Positions 6,588-14,870 of a stretch of DNA of 22,370 bases are shown piece after piece. This DNA is from Mageeibacillus sp. UBA1046 (lineage in GTDB: Bacteria > Bacillota > Clostridia > Saccharofermentanales > DTU023). The position numbers were made by a program, and so were the translations under genes. The stretch is taken from contig DCDV01000024.1 in assembly GCA_002316595.1 (NCBI GenBank), positions 1 to 22,370 of the forward strand, written 5' to 3'. Position 1 is the first letter of the stretch; the number at the start of each line of letters is the position of its first letter. The notes under the pieces were generated by a model that worked only from the letters and a program-made list of their open reading frames with translations, did no database searches and had not been told where the DNA came from.

Positions 6588-7952
6588 TCAGAACAGAAAT
6601 ATTCCTTCGCGGATAATTTCCGCCACGGTAGGATGAGGAAATATCTGCCGCTTGATCTCCTCTAATGTCATTTTTCTCTCGATCATAATGCCCGCAGTGA
6701 TGATGATCTCTGATACATATGGGCCCAGTAAATGACAGCCGATCAAAGTCTGATCTTCTTTGTCTACAATCAGCTTACACAGACTTTGTTCGCGGTTGGT
6801 CTCAGCCATAAAGCGTCCGGAATAAGAAAAGGGTATTTCCACCACTTGAAAGGGACGTCCTTTGTGGTCGAGTTCTTCTGCAGTAGCCCCGACATATGCT
6901 ACTTCCGGATTGGTATAAATTACGCCGGGGCAATTGTCATAGGACATCTCATCTTCTTTGCCCAGCATCGTGTTTACAGCAACTTCTGCCTCACGCGATG
7001 CTGCATGCGCCAGCATCCAACGTCCGTTTACATCTCCCGCCGCATAGACGCCGGGTATGTTGGTGCGGCATTGAGCATCGGTCCTGATCGCACCGCCTTC
7101 GCTTAAAACACCTAGTGATTCCAAGCCGTAGCCGTTGATGACCGGGCGGCGTCCGGTTGAGAGCAAGACAATATCCGCTGCAACGTCATTACTTTCACCT
7201 GAGCGTTCATAGCTGACATAGCCGCCGCCTACTTTAGTAACTTTAGCTTCCAGGAGGAATTTGATACCCTTTTTCTCATAAATATTTTGGAGCATTGTTC
7301 TTATCTGATAATCAGTATCACTGGCGATATGATCAAGCATTTCAATGACTGTTACCGAGCTGCCGATCGTCTGGAAATAGCAGGCCATCTCCAAACCGAT
7401 AACGCCTCCTCCGATGACAGTCATTTTTTCCGGAATATCCTCCAGATCAAGAATTTCTTTATTGGTGACGACAAAGCCCGATTCCAACCCTTCCTTAAGT
7501 CCCGGTATCGGCGGCACAGCAGGGACAGAACCTGTGGCTATAAGTAGATTTTTACCCAGATATTCTTGATCGGAGGCATTAACCCGAAACAGATCTCCCT
7601 TTCGGCCTGAGATAGATGCGGCGGCGTTGACAACTTCGACATCGTTATTTTTCATTTTCGCCTTGACAGCTCCGACCAGCATCTTTACGACTTTATTCTT
7701 GCGTTTGACTATTTGTGCCTGATCAAAAGATACGTCAGAGCTTTTAACTGCGAAAACCTCGCTGTTATTGGCATGATCATAAAGTTTCGCAGAGTTGAGC
7801 ATGGTTTTTGTCGGGATACAACCCTCGTTCAGGCAGACACCGCCGAGTGTATCCTTTTCAAATAGAGCAACCTTGAGGCCGGCTTGTCCGGCGCGCTCTG
7901 CGGCAGTATATCCTCCCGGACCTCCGCCCAAAATCAGTAAATCGTAAAGCAT
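6588..7952 (-). CDS. lpdA: Dihydrolipoamide dehydrogenase (E3)
   Basis: This FAD enzyme reoxidises dihydrolipoyl groups of 2-oxoacid dehydrogenase or glycine-cleavage complexes using NAD+. It has 454 residues from the ATG at 7952, which has GGGAGA six bases upstream; the frame stays open 29 codons further but without a site. Marks in order are the FAD-binding GGGPGGYTAAERA (about 9-21), the redox disulfide G-G-V-C40-L-N-E-G-C45-I-P-T-K, a second Rossmann motif VIGGGVIGLEMAC ending in V-T-V-I-E (acidic, so NAD rather than NADP), the AAGDVNGRWMLAHAA FAD site, and the C-terminal catalytic H440-P-T-V-A-E445 pair. All key residues are present. No lipoyl E2 or E1 gene is in the window, so which complex it serves is unknown. 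The N-terminus starts directly at the FAD domain, with no lipoyl domain fused. Confidence 0.95.
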   Translation of the reverse strand: MLYDLLILGGGPGGYTAAERAGQAGLKVALFEKDTLGGVCLNEGCIPTKTMLNSAKLYDHANNSEVFAVKSSDVSFDQAQIVKRKNKVVKMLVGAVKAKMKNNDVEVVNAAASISGRKGDLFRVNASDQEYLGKNLLIATGSVPAVPPIPGLKEGLESGFVVTNKEILDLEDIPEKMTVIGGGVIGLEMACYFQTIGSSVTVIEMLDHIASDTDYQIRTMLQNIYEKKGIKFLLEAKVTKVGGGYVSYERSGESNDVAADIVLLSTGRRPVINGYGLESLGVLSEGGAIRTDAQCRTNIPGVYAAGDVNGRWMLAHAASREAEVAVNTMLGKEDEMSYDNCPGVIYTNPEVAYVGATAEELDHKGRPFQVVEIPFSYSGRFMAETNREQSLCKLIVDKEDQTLIGCHLLGPYVSEIIITAGIMIERKMTLEEIKRQIFPHPTVAEIIREGIFLF

Positions 7953-8114
7953 TGAGTTCTCCCTGTTGTATATAAATACCGGAACTTGTCCGGCAGAGCT
8001 CATATCTGAGACGGCCGGCAGTTCAGGTTTTCGGATCAAATATTAATTGATTACAGGATAACAGAACCTGGCTGAGAGTGTTAGAAGGAGTGTCAGAAGC
8101 AAGTTCTTATACCG

Positions 8115-10079
8115 CTATTCATTTTCAGACGGATAACGCTCTTTAATTCTGCCGTGACGATAAGCCAGAATCAGATCATTCAAGTCCGCGATTTGAGTAT
8201 CCCATTCTCTGCCCAGGTCCGTATCTCCCTCCTTCAAGCGGCGAGGCATGGTTTCGACTATGTGCAGGGTGGGCATGTAAGAGCCCAGATCATTTTCTAT
8301 TCCGTAGTCGAAGCTGTGGTGCTCTGCCAGAGCCAGGTGGTGTGAGTTGAAGATCAGAGTATACCCGGCTATTCCCGTCTTGGGCTGATAGGCTTTGGCT
8401 ATGCCGCCATCAATCACATAAAGTTTGCCGTTAGCTTTCACAGGGCTCTCACCGTCTTTTATCTTTACCGGAACATGGCCGTTAATAATATGAGCTATAT
8501 CGGCATCGAGACCGAACACTGTGAGGATACTGCGGGCGATCTCTTCCCTTTGGGCTAATTGAAAATAAGGATTATAGTATTCTTTACGGATCTTTTTATC
8601 CTCAAGAAAGAAGTTCTCAAAAGTAGACATCTGACTTTTGCCAAACAAAGGAGACTTCGGGCCGCACCACAGGTACCACATGAAATCCACTTTTTCCTGT
8701 TTTTGGCCGGGATCGGAGGTCAGGTAGAAGGCGTCTTGTATCAAAACATCCAGACAATCCATCAAAGCCTTGCCGCTATAGTTTTCTCCCTTATACTTCA
8801 AAGAATCAAAGCTGCCGTCTTCATTAAGGGGAATGCAGCCGTGAAAGAGCAGATTATTATTGACTGTCTTATACATGCTGCCATGAGAATAGAGAAAGCG
8901 TACATGCCTCTTTAGAGGTTCAGAATGCAAAAATGATGCCCGGATGCTGTGTATAAGTTTTCTTTCCTCCGGAATTAGCTGCAAGGGATCCTTTGGATCA
9001 ATGGTAGGAAAGCAGGTGTCAAGAAGCGGATATTCATGATCGCCATGCTTATAGACGCCGCGCTCAAAATCGATCTTTTTTAAGACTATGCGATCCTGCA
9101 TCTCATATTCCGGGTGTTTTTCCAGCAGCTGCCCTTCCAGCTTGAACTGGATAATGGAAATCGCCTTGTGCATGCGGGCAGCATGAGAGGCGTCAACTTG
9201 ATCATATTCATTCTCATCTAAGATTTTAGGGTGGAATCTGATACAGGGATCATCACCATAAAAGGTTTCAGTGAAAGAGGACAGCGGTCTGAGGTTTAGA
9301 TCATAACCATCCTCGAGAGCGTCAAAGTTATTGTAACCTACTCCGATGCGGATAACGCTGGACATGCAGACTTCATTGCCTGCAGCTGCGCCCATCCATA
9401 ATATGTCGTGATTGCCCCACTGAATATCAACAACCGGAAAGTTCATCAGTTCTTCCATAATGCGGTGAGGCCCGGGACCGCGATCAAAGATATCACCGAT
9501 TATGTGCAAGGTGTTGATGCAGATATCCTGGATCATGCTGCACATGGCGACAATAAAGCTGCGGCTGGCACCGGCTTCGATAATGAAGCGGATGATGCTG
9601 TCAATATAGTTCTTTTTATCAGGCTCACCCTGACCTGAGAAAAGTAATTCAGTGATGATGTCGTAATAGACAGTAGGTGTTTTTCTGGAAATATTCTCCA
9701 AGGAGTATTTACCGCCGATATTGCGGCAAAGATCTACCAGCCGGAAGATCGTGATTCTGATCCACTCAGGCGTCAAGCGGTCTGAATCCCTCAAAAGCTC
9801 CAGAACACGTTCGGGGTCATAGACTAGATTCGCCAGCTGGTTTTGTTCTTCATAAGTCATTTTGTTTTCATAAAGCTGAGCGATCTTAGTGCGGATGTTG
9901 CCGGAGGCTGATCGCAGCAAATGCAGGAAGGCTTTATCCTCACCGTGCAGATCACTAAAGAAATATTCGGTTCCCTTCGGTAATTCTTTAAGAGCGTTAA
10001 GGTGAATGATTTCAGCAGTGGCTGCCTTAATATTGGGATAATCCTGTGCCAGCAGACTCAAATATTTATTGGTGCTCAT
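8115..10079 (-). CDS. fbp: Fructose-1,6-bisphosphatase, class III
   Basis: The enzyme hydrolyses fructose 1,6-bisphosphate to fructose 6-phosphate in gluconeogenesis. The class III form is typical of Bacillota. It has 654 residues from the ATG at 10079, preceded by AGGAAAGGAATAAC; this length is normal for the class. Metallophosphatase-type motifs are visible: S-D-L-H-G-E-D (near 42), G-D-I-F-D-R-G-P-G-P-H (near 195), W-G-N-H-D-I-L-W-M-G, and a late I-N-G-H-V-P-V-K followed by V-I-D-G-G-I-A-K. These supply the Asp, Asn and His metal ligands of the calcineurin-like fold. It shares a strand with lpdA, 162 bases upstream of it, with no clear terminator in between, so a shared transcript is possible. 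There is no frameshift and no missing motif. Confidence 0.95.
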   Translation of the reverse strand: MSTNKYLSLLAQDYPNIKAATAEIIHLNALKELPKGTEYFFSDLHGEDKAFLHLLRSASGNIRTKIAQLYENKMTYEEQNQLANLVYDPERVLELLRDSDRLTPEWIRITIFRLVDLCRNIGGKYSLENISRKTPTVYYDIITELLFSGQGEPDKKNYIDSIIRFIIEAGASRSFIVAMCSMIQDICINTLHIIGDIFDRGPGPHRIMEELMNFPVVDIQWGNHDILWMGAAAGNEVCMSSVIRIGVGYNNFDALEDGYDLNLRPLSSFTETFYGDDPCIRFHPKILDENEYDQVDASHAARMHKAISIIQFKLEGQLLEKHPEYEMQDRIVLKKIDFERGVYKHGDHEYPLLDTCFPTIDPKDPLQLIPEERKLIHSIRASFLHSEPLKRHVRFLYSHGSMYKTVNNNLLFHGCIPLNEDGSFDSLKYKGENYSGKALMDCLDVLIQDAFYLTSDPGQKQEKVDFMWYLWCGPKSPLFGKSQMSTFENFFLEDKKIRKEYYNPYFQLAQREEIARSILTVFGLDADIAHIINGHVPVKIKDGESPVKANGKLYVIDGGIAKAYQPKTGIAGYTLIFNSHHLALAEHHSFDYGIENDLGSYMPTLHIVETMPRRLKEGDTDLGREWDTQIADLNDLILAYRHGRIKERYPSENE

Positions 10080-10147
10080 GTTATTCCTTTCCTGCCCGGC
10101 AATTTCGAGCATCCTATAAATTACTAGAGAAGAATAGATCTGTTTTT

Positions 10148-10153
10148 ATTATA
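10148..10153 (-). promoter_or_regulatory. -10 box for fbp
   Basis: On the minus strand this reads TATAAT, followed by an A/T-rich stretch. It lies about 70 bases before the fbp start. No good -35 is seen at normal spacing (a TTGATG lies 24 bases away), so the promoter call is moderate. Confidence 0.4.
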
Positions 10154-10230
10154 CTTTTTCTCTAAATAACACGCCATCATCAATTAGGCTTATAATCATT
10201 AATAGAAACTCTATAAAAAAGCAGCGAAAC

Positions 10231-10331
10231 GCCGTCAGATAGAGAAGCCGGATGCAGCTAATCACCAAGGCACACTCTAGAAAGCCGTAAGATAGAAAAG
10301 CCGGATGCAGCTAATCATTAAGCGCACTCTA
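10231..10331. repeat. Two tandem copies of a ~53-bp degenerate repeat
   Basis: Copy 1 spans 10231-10279 and copy 2 spans 10284-10331, with a 53-base period. Both share GCCGT-x-AGATAGA-x-AAGCC, then GGATGCAGCTAATCA, then CACTCTA. A fragment of a third copy (ACTCTA plus an A-run) seems to lie just upstream near 10208. The repeats fill most of the 344-base divergent gap between fbp and the flippase-like gene, upstream of the plus-strand promoter. No coding signal is seen here. Confidence 0.8.
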
Positions 10332-10360
10332 TTGGTGTCAATCTGGTTATAGTTTAGAAT
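10332..10360 (+). promoter_or_regulatory. Possible promoter for the flippase-like gene
   Basis: TTGGTG (10332-10337) and TAGAAT (10355-10360) are 17 bases apart. The -10 differs from consensus at one position. Transcription would start near 10367 and give a leader of about 57 bases. The -35 abuts the end of the tandem repeat. Confidence 0.45.
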
Positions 10361-10423
10361 ACAAGCAGAATATCCTGCTATCAGTTCCGTTGATGTAACT
10401 TTATTGTTAACTGTGAGTAAGAG

Positions 10424-11383
10424 ATGAAGCTGAGCATAGACAAGATTAGGTTGATTTTCGCCCGCTATAACAGATTAATCCGGGTTATTGTAATTTTGCT
10501 GGTGATAGCTTTAGTTGTTTTATTCTCGAGCAGGCAAATTGCCGGCATCAACATGGAAGAACTCCGGAACGCTGCCGAGGAATTGACCTTACCTGTGTTT
10601 GGGCTGGTTGGACTTTTCGGTTTTGCTTCCTTTCTGATTGTCGCGGGCTATGATTTAGTCGAGAATCATTTTCATCCCAGCGGCTTGAGCAAAATTCTCC
10701 TGTTGTTTATCAGCTGGACCTCCCAATCCTTCGGACGTTTTTTGAGCTCCGGCGGACTTTCCGGCGCAGCCCTCAGAATCAAGCTATACAGACGTTATGA
10801 AAGCTCACGCGACAACGCCGTCAACTATGGCGCCCGTATCTGGGCTGCAGGATTGACAGGACTATGTCTGTTAATTTGGCTAAGTCTTCCCTTCGCGATC
10901 GGTCGCTTCGACCCTGTAATATTTATTCCCGCTGCAGTCTTCAGCTTATATCTGCCCTTCTATTATCTGACCGGCTACATAAAGATCGGCAAGCTGAATA
11001 TCAAGGATTCAACGATCGGCAAGATGCCCTTGCGCGAGAAAGCCAGTTTGCATTTTGCCTCCTTCTTAGAATGGTCGGCGGCATTTTTGTTCTTCGTCTA
11101 CACCATATCTCTGTTCTCACCGCTGATTTCAATACCGATTTTGCTCTTTATTTATGCGGCCTCTACCGCCATTGGTTATTTATCCTTCATCCCCAGCGGC
11201 CTGGGAAGCTTTGATCTGGTGGCAATTTCTCTGCTGTCAGTATCAGGCCTGGCAACAGAGAGGGTATTGTTGTCCCTTTTGTTGTTTCGTATCTTTTTTT
11301 ATATAGCACCTTTCGTGATATTCATGATTGTGCTGGGGCTTAATAGTGTGCAGAGATATTATAGCCGCCACAAATCTGCATAG
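10424..11383 (+). CDS. MprF-type flippase-like integral membrane protein (UPF0104/LPG_synthase_TM family)
   Basis: This 319-residue protein has about eight predicted membrane segments and resembles the N-terminal flippase half of MprF, the protein that makes and flips lysyl-phosphatidylglycerol. Supporting features are an opening amphipathic segment followed by a membrane helix (about 20-36), an inner region with FLSSGGLSGAALRIKLYRRY, and the diagnostic C-terminal stretch with IPSGLGSFDLVAISLLSVSG followed by ERVLLSLLLFRIFFYIAPF. The catalytic aminoacyl-transferase domain of MprF is absent, so this is a stand-alone membrane unit. Such proteins are annotated as lysylphosphatidylglycerol synthase TM region proteins and their substrates are mostly unknown; a lipid or lipid-linked substrate is inferred. 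The ATG has only a weak ribosome binding site (TAAGAG). The HerA-like gene follows after 85 bases on the same strand. Confidence 0.8.
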   Translation: MKLSIDKIRLIFARYNRLIRVIVILLVIALVVLFSSRQIAGINMEELRNAAEELTLPVFGLVGLFGFASFLIVAGYDLVENHFHPSGLSKILLLFISWTSQSFGRFLSSGGLSGAALRIKLYRRYESSRDNAVNYGARIWAAGLTGLCLLIWLSLPFAIGRFDPVIFIPAAVFSLYLPFYYLTGYIKIGKLNIKDSTIGKMPLREKASLHFASFLEWSAAFLFFVYTISLFSPLISIPILLFIYAASTAIGYLSFIPSGLGSFDLVAISLLSVSGLATERVLLSLLLFRIFFYIAPFVIFMIVLGLNSVQRYYSRHKSA

Positions 11384-11400
11384 ATACAGCCGAAATAAGG

Positions 11401-11419
11401 TATAATTATCCTAGATAAT
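11401..11419 (+). promoter_or_regulatory. TATAAT box overlapping an inverted repeat ahead of the HerA-like gene
   Basis: TATAAT at 11401-11406 is followed at once by ATTATC (11405-11410), CTA, GATAAT (11414-11419), a 15-bp inverted repeat. The TATAAT is 63 bases before the start codon, but no -35 is recognisable at 11378-11383. A TTGACT at 11421 has no usable -10. It may be a promoter with an overlapping operator, or AT-rich chance. Confidence 0.3.
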
Positions 11420-11468
11420 CTTGACTCGGAGATAGCCAATACAATAATTTCCAGGAGAGGGTGACGAT

Positions 11469-14036
11469 ATGGATTTTGAAAAATTGGGGTTATTTTATCT
11501 GGGGCGTGAAGTTGATGCCGCCAGTAAAGAAAAAACGGACAATTTGCTTCTTTATGATGCAAAAGATCTCACTACTCACGCCATGTGTGTGGGCATGACA
11601 GGCAGCGGCAAAACAGGTCTGTGTGTCAGTCTGCTGGAAGAAGCGGCCATGGATCGTATCCCTGCCATCGTTGTTGATCCCAAAGGAGACATGACCAACC
11701 TATTACTCAGCTTTCCTGATATGGCCCCGAAGGACTTTGAACCCTGGGTCCGCGAAGAAGACGCAAGAACGAAAGGGATAACTGTGTCAGAGCTGGCAGC
11801 CGGTCAGGCAGAGACCTGGCGCAAGGGTCTGGCTGACTGGGGAATAGATCCACAGAGAATCCGCACTATGCGTGAAACTACAGAATTTTCTATCTATACT
11901 CCCGGCAGTTCTGCAGGACGTCCTTTATCCATCCTGCAACTTCTAAGACCGCCTTCCGCTCAAGTTTTAGCGGATAGTGAACTGCTGGCAGAACAGATCT
12001 CTGGTACAGTATCCGGTCTGCTGAGTCTTATCGGCATGAATGCCGATCCTTTGCAGTCTAAGGATCATATTCTGATTGCAAATATTCTCCAAAAGAGCTG
12101 GAGAGATGAACAGATGCTTGATCTGCCGCAGATGATTGCAGCCATCCAAACTCCTCCCTTTAATCGGGTCGGCGTAATGGAACTGGAGGATTTCTTCCCC
12201 GAGAAAGAACGTTTTGATCTGGCTCTGCGATTCAACAATCTTCTGGCTTCTCCTCAGTTTGCTAACTGGCTGGAGGGGGAAAGTCTGGATATTGATAGTC
12301 TTCTTCATACAGAGACTGGCAAGCCCAGGATATCCATCCTGTCTATCTCACACCTGAACGATAATGAGCGCATGTTCTTTGTATCTCTGCTCCTCAATCA
12401 GCTGGTGAGCTGGATGCGTTCACAGCCCGGAACGTCAAGCTTGAGGGCGATTTTCTATATGGATGAGATCTTCGGTTATTTCCCGCCGGTGGCCAATCCT
12501 CCTTCCAAGCAGCCACTCTTGACTTTGTTGAAGCAAGCCAGGGCTTACGGTCTGGGGATTGTTTTGACGACCCAAAATCCGGTTGATCTCGATTACAAGG
12601 GCCTGGCAAATATGGGAACCTGGTTTATCGGCAGACTGCAGACGGAACGGGACAAAGGCAGATTGCTGGACGGATTGGAGGGTGCGGCGGCTGCTGCCGG
12701 GTCAGCCTTTGACAGACGCAGCATGGATACCCTGATCTCCGGACTGGGAAAACGTATTTTTCTCATGAATAATGTCCATGAAGCCCAGCCGACACTCTTT
12801 GAGTCACGCTGGGCCATGTCTTATCTGACAGGACCGCTGATGCGCAATCAGATCAGGGAGCTTTCCGCACAGGAAGATGCTGCCGGTGAACAGGAGGACA
12901 ATCTTGCTCAGGCTGCAGCCCAAGCGGCTGCCGGCAAGGATAAACCTGCTGCTGAATCTGTGGCTGAGGAGACCGGTTCCGACTCCGGCGCAGCCTTTGC
13001 AGCTTCTGACTCCGGCGTTGTCCCGGCCGCTTCTGACGCCACTGCGAAAATCGCAGAAGATTCACTGCAGTCAGACAAAATGCCCCCTGCCGTTTCCGTC
13101 GCAGCGACCGAAGATGACTTGCTGGTCAGCGCTCCAAAAGCGCCACCGGGTATTACGACGTACTATATCAGGGCGAATGAGGGCGAAGTGCTGAGGCCTG
13201 CTATCTTTGGATTGGCAGAGGTGCATTTTGAAGACAAGAAGAATCTTATCTCTGCCAGCAGAGAAGAAAACTGGCTTACCCCGCTGCAGGAAGGACTGGT
13301 TTCCGTCAATTGGGCTTTACGCGAAGATCTGGATATTCAAGACAGCGATCTTAAGACTCAGGCGCCGCGGGAAGCACTCTATGTTGCTTTACCGGAGGCT
13401 GCTCAGAAGAAAACCAGCTTCACCCAATGGGAGAGAGATCTTAAGGATGTGATCTATCGACAGAGTAAATTAGAGCTTTATCATCATAAGGATTCCAAAC
13501 TGGTATCACAGCCGGATGAGCCCTTGCGTGATTTCAAGATCCGATTTGAGCAGAAACAAAGAGAGCTTCGGGATGAAGCCGTTGAAGATTTGCGTGACGA
13601 TTACAACACCCGCATCCTCAAGGCAGAAGAAAAAATCAGGAAGCAAGAGCAGACTGTCGAGCGGGAAGAAGATCAGGCCAAGGATGCCAAGATGCAGACG
13701 GCGATCTCAGTAGGCTCGACTCTGCTGGGAGCGCTTCTGGGGCGGAAGAAGTTATCTACGTCAACATTAGGCAGAGCTACTACTGCAGCCAAGTCCTCCA
13801 GCCGGTCAAGACGTCAGAGCACGGACGTCTCACGAGCTGAAGAGTCTTTGCAGACATACAAAGATGAGCTGCAGGCTCTTGAGACCCAATTAGAAAGCGA
13901 GATTGAGCTGCTGCAAAAGAAGTTTAATCTGGACTATGATGAGATTGAAACGATTGAGATTGCCCCTAAAAAAACAGATATACGCCTGAAAGCTTTTGCT
14001 CTGGTCTTTATGCCGGAGAATCTGCTGCAGACATAA
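11469..14036 (+). CDS. HerA/VirB4-like P-loop ATPase with C-terminal coiled coil, function unknown
   Basis: The protein has 855 residues; AGGAGAGG sits eight bases before the ATG. The N-terminal half is a HerA/FtsK-superfamily ATPase: Walker A G42-M-T-G-S-G-K48-T-G, V-V-D-P-K-G-D (about 68-74), and Walker B A-I-F-Y-M-D332-E333-I-F-G-Y-F-P. Then follow S-K-Q-P-L-L-T-L-L-K-Q-A-R-A-Y-G, T-T-Q-N-P-V-D-L-D-Y-K-G, and G-R-L-Q-T-E-R-D-K, which includes a likely arginine finger. Residues 470-550 are a low-complexity Ala/Asp/Ser linker with AASDSG repeats. The C-terminal third has a conserved small domain, then a highly charged coiled coil (about 690-740), a short hydrophobic Gly-rich patch (SVGSTLLGALLGRKK), an Arg/Ser-rich stretch and another coiled coil. 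This architecture recurs as an uncharacterised bacterial family. Relatives act in DNA pumping, end resection or phage defence, but no nuclease or defence partner is next to it, so the role is unknown. Confidence 0.85.
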   Translation: MDFEKLGLFYLGREVDAASKEKTDNLLLYDAKDLTTHAMCVGMTGSGKTGLCVSLLEEAAMDRIPAIVVDPKGDMTNLLLSFPDMAPKDFEPWVREEDARTKGITVSELAAGQAETWRKGLADWGIDPQRIRTMRETTEFSIYTPGSSAGRPLSILQLLRPPSAQVLADSELLAEQISGTVSGLLSLIGMNADPLQSKDHILIANILQKSWRDEQMLDLPQMIAAIQTPPFNRVGVMELEDFFPEKERFDLALRFNNLLASPQFANWLEGESLDIDSLLHTETGKPRISILSISHLNDNERMFFVSLLLNQLVSWMRSQPGTSSLRAIFYMDEIFGYFPPVANPPSKQPLLTLLKQARAYGLGIVLTTQNPVDLDYKGLANMGTWFIGRLQTERDKGRLLDGLEGAAAAAGSAFDRRSMDTLISGLGKRIFLMNNVHEAQPTLFESRWAMSYLTGPLMRNQIRELSAQEDAAGEQEDNLAQAAAQAAAGKDKPAAESVAEETGSDSGAAFAASDSGVVPAASDATAKIAEDSLQSDKMPPAVSVAATEDDLLVSAPKAPPGITTYYIRANEGEVLRPAIFGLAEVHFEDKKNLISASREENWLTPLQEGLVSVNWALREDLDIQDSDLKTQAPREALYVALPEAAQKKTSFTQWERDLKDVIYRQSKLELYHHKDSKLVSQPDEPLRDFKIRFEQKQRELRDEAVEDLRDDYNTRILKAEEKIRKQEQTVEREEDQAKDAKMQTAISVGSTLLGALLGRKKLSTSTLGRATTAAKSSSRSRRQSTDVSRAEESLQTYKDELQALETQLESEIELLQKKFNLDYDEIETIEIAPKKTDIRLKAFALVFMPENLLQT

Positions 14037-14085
14037 CATTAAAATATCTTGCTTAGAGAACGTCGGCGTCAGTATGGATTAGCGA

Positions 14086-14105
14086 CTGCTGCGCAGCTTC
14101 AGCAG
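14086..14105 (+). terminator. Weak hairpin after the HerA-like gene
   Basis: CTGCTG (14086-14091) pairs with CAGCAG (14100-14105) across an 8-base loop. It is followed by CAATTTC rather than a solid T-run, so it is at best a poor terminator between two convergent genes. Confidence 0.25.
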
Positions 14106-14177
14106 CAATTTCAGAATATATTTATTGCTGAGACATGAGGTATTCCGAGATTTAAGTAACTTTCAGCCTTGCTTAGA

Positions 14178-14870
14178 TTATAAATCCAGTACTTCTGCCA
14201 GATTTCTGATGGTGTAGGTCGCCTCAGAATTAGTGTGGATACCGTCCGGATCATACAGGCAGCTGTCCAGACCGCAATTACTGGCGCCGCGTATATCGGC
14301 CTCAGGCGCATCACCAACCATGAGTACTGTTTCAGGATCAGGATTGCCAACCAGATGCAAAGCCGCCTCAAAGAAGAGGGGTTCCGGTTTCCCTGCCCCG
14401 ACAGCATCTGAGACAACAACCTGATCAATGTACGGCATCAGCCCGGACAGGGCGAGACGTCTTTTCTGCACGAATTCGACGCCATTAGTCGCGATGGCAA
14501 TTTTCCCTCGTTTGGATAAGCTGGCTAACAGCTCGTCCGCACCGGGCAGAATAATGCCCTGATAGCTGAGATGCGTCAGGAATGAACAATTTGCCAATAC
14601 AGGATCGAGTCTAATATCTGTCTCCTCTGAAAAAAGTTTGAAGCGATGAGGCAGAAGCTCTTTCTTCGTTATCTCACCATCAGCCATGTCTTTCCAAATA
14701 CCTTTATTTATTTTAGCGAAAACAGCGAACAATTCGTCTGTCGGCTCAAAGCCGTTATCGTGGAGCAGGTTATGAAAGGCAATTCTCTGTGCCTCATCGA
14801 AGTCTAATAAGGTGCCATCGGCATCCAGCAAAAACACATTGTACTTACTTTCATTTTTCATTTCATTCAT
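14178..14870 (-). CDS. yjjG: HAD-superfamily phosphatase, YjjG-like (nucleotide 5'-phosphatase)
   Basis: YjjG-type enzymes dephosphorylate (non-canonical) pyrimidine nucleotides. The protein has 230 residues. HAD motifs are complete: motif I D16-A-D18-G-T-L-L-D-F-D, motif II A-I-A-T-N-G, motif III Lys in G-A-G-K-P-E-P-L-F-F-E-A-A-L, and motif IV V-G-D-A-P-E-A-D-I-R-G-A-S-N-C-G. The helical cap lies between motif I and II (residues about 30-100), as in subfamily C1. The D-F-D-E-A-Q-R-I-A-F stretch after motif I fits the YjjG group better than phosphoglycolate phosphatases. The ATG overlaps the tcdA stop codon (ATGA), and AGAGG sits seven bases upstream inside tcdA, so translation is probably coupled. 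A second in-frame ATG lies three codons on. The exact substrate is inferred. Confidence 0.82.
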   Translation of the reverse strand: MNEMKNESKYNVFLLDADGTLLDFDEAQRIAFHNLLHDNGFEPTDELFAVFAKINKGIWKDMADGEITKKELLPHRFKLFSEETDIRLDPVLANCSFLTHLSYQGIILPGADELLASLSKRGKIAIATNGVEFVQKRRLALSGLMPYIDQVVVSDAVGAGKPEPLFFEAALHLVGNPDPETVLMVGDAPEADIRGASNCGLDSCLYDPDGIHTNSEATYTIRNLAEVLDL

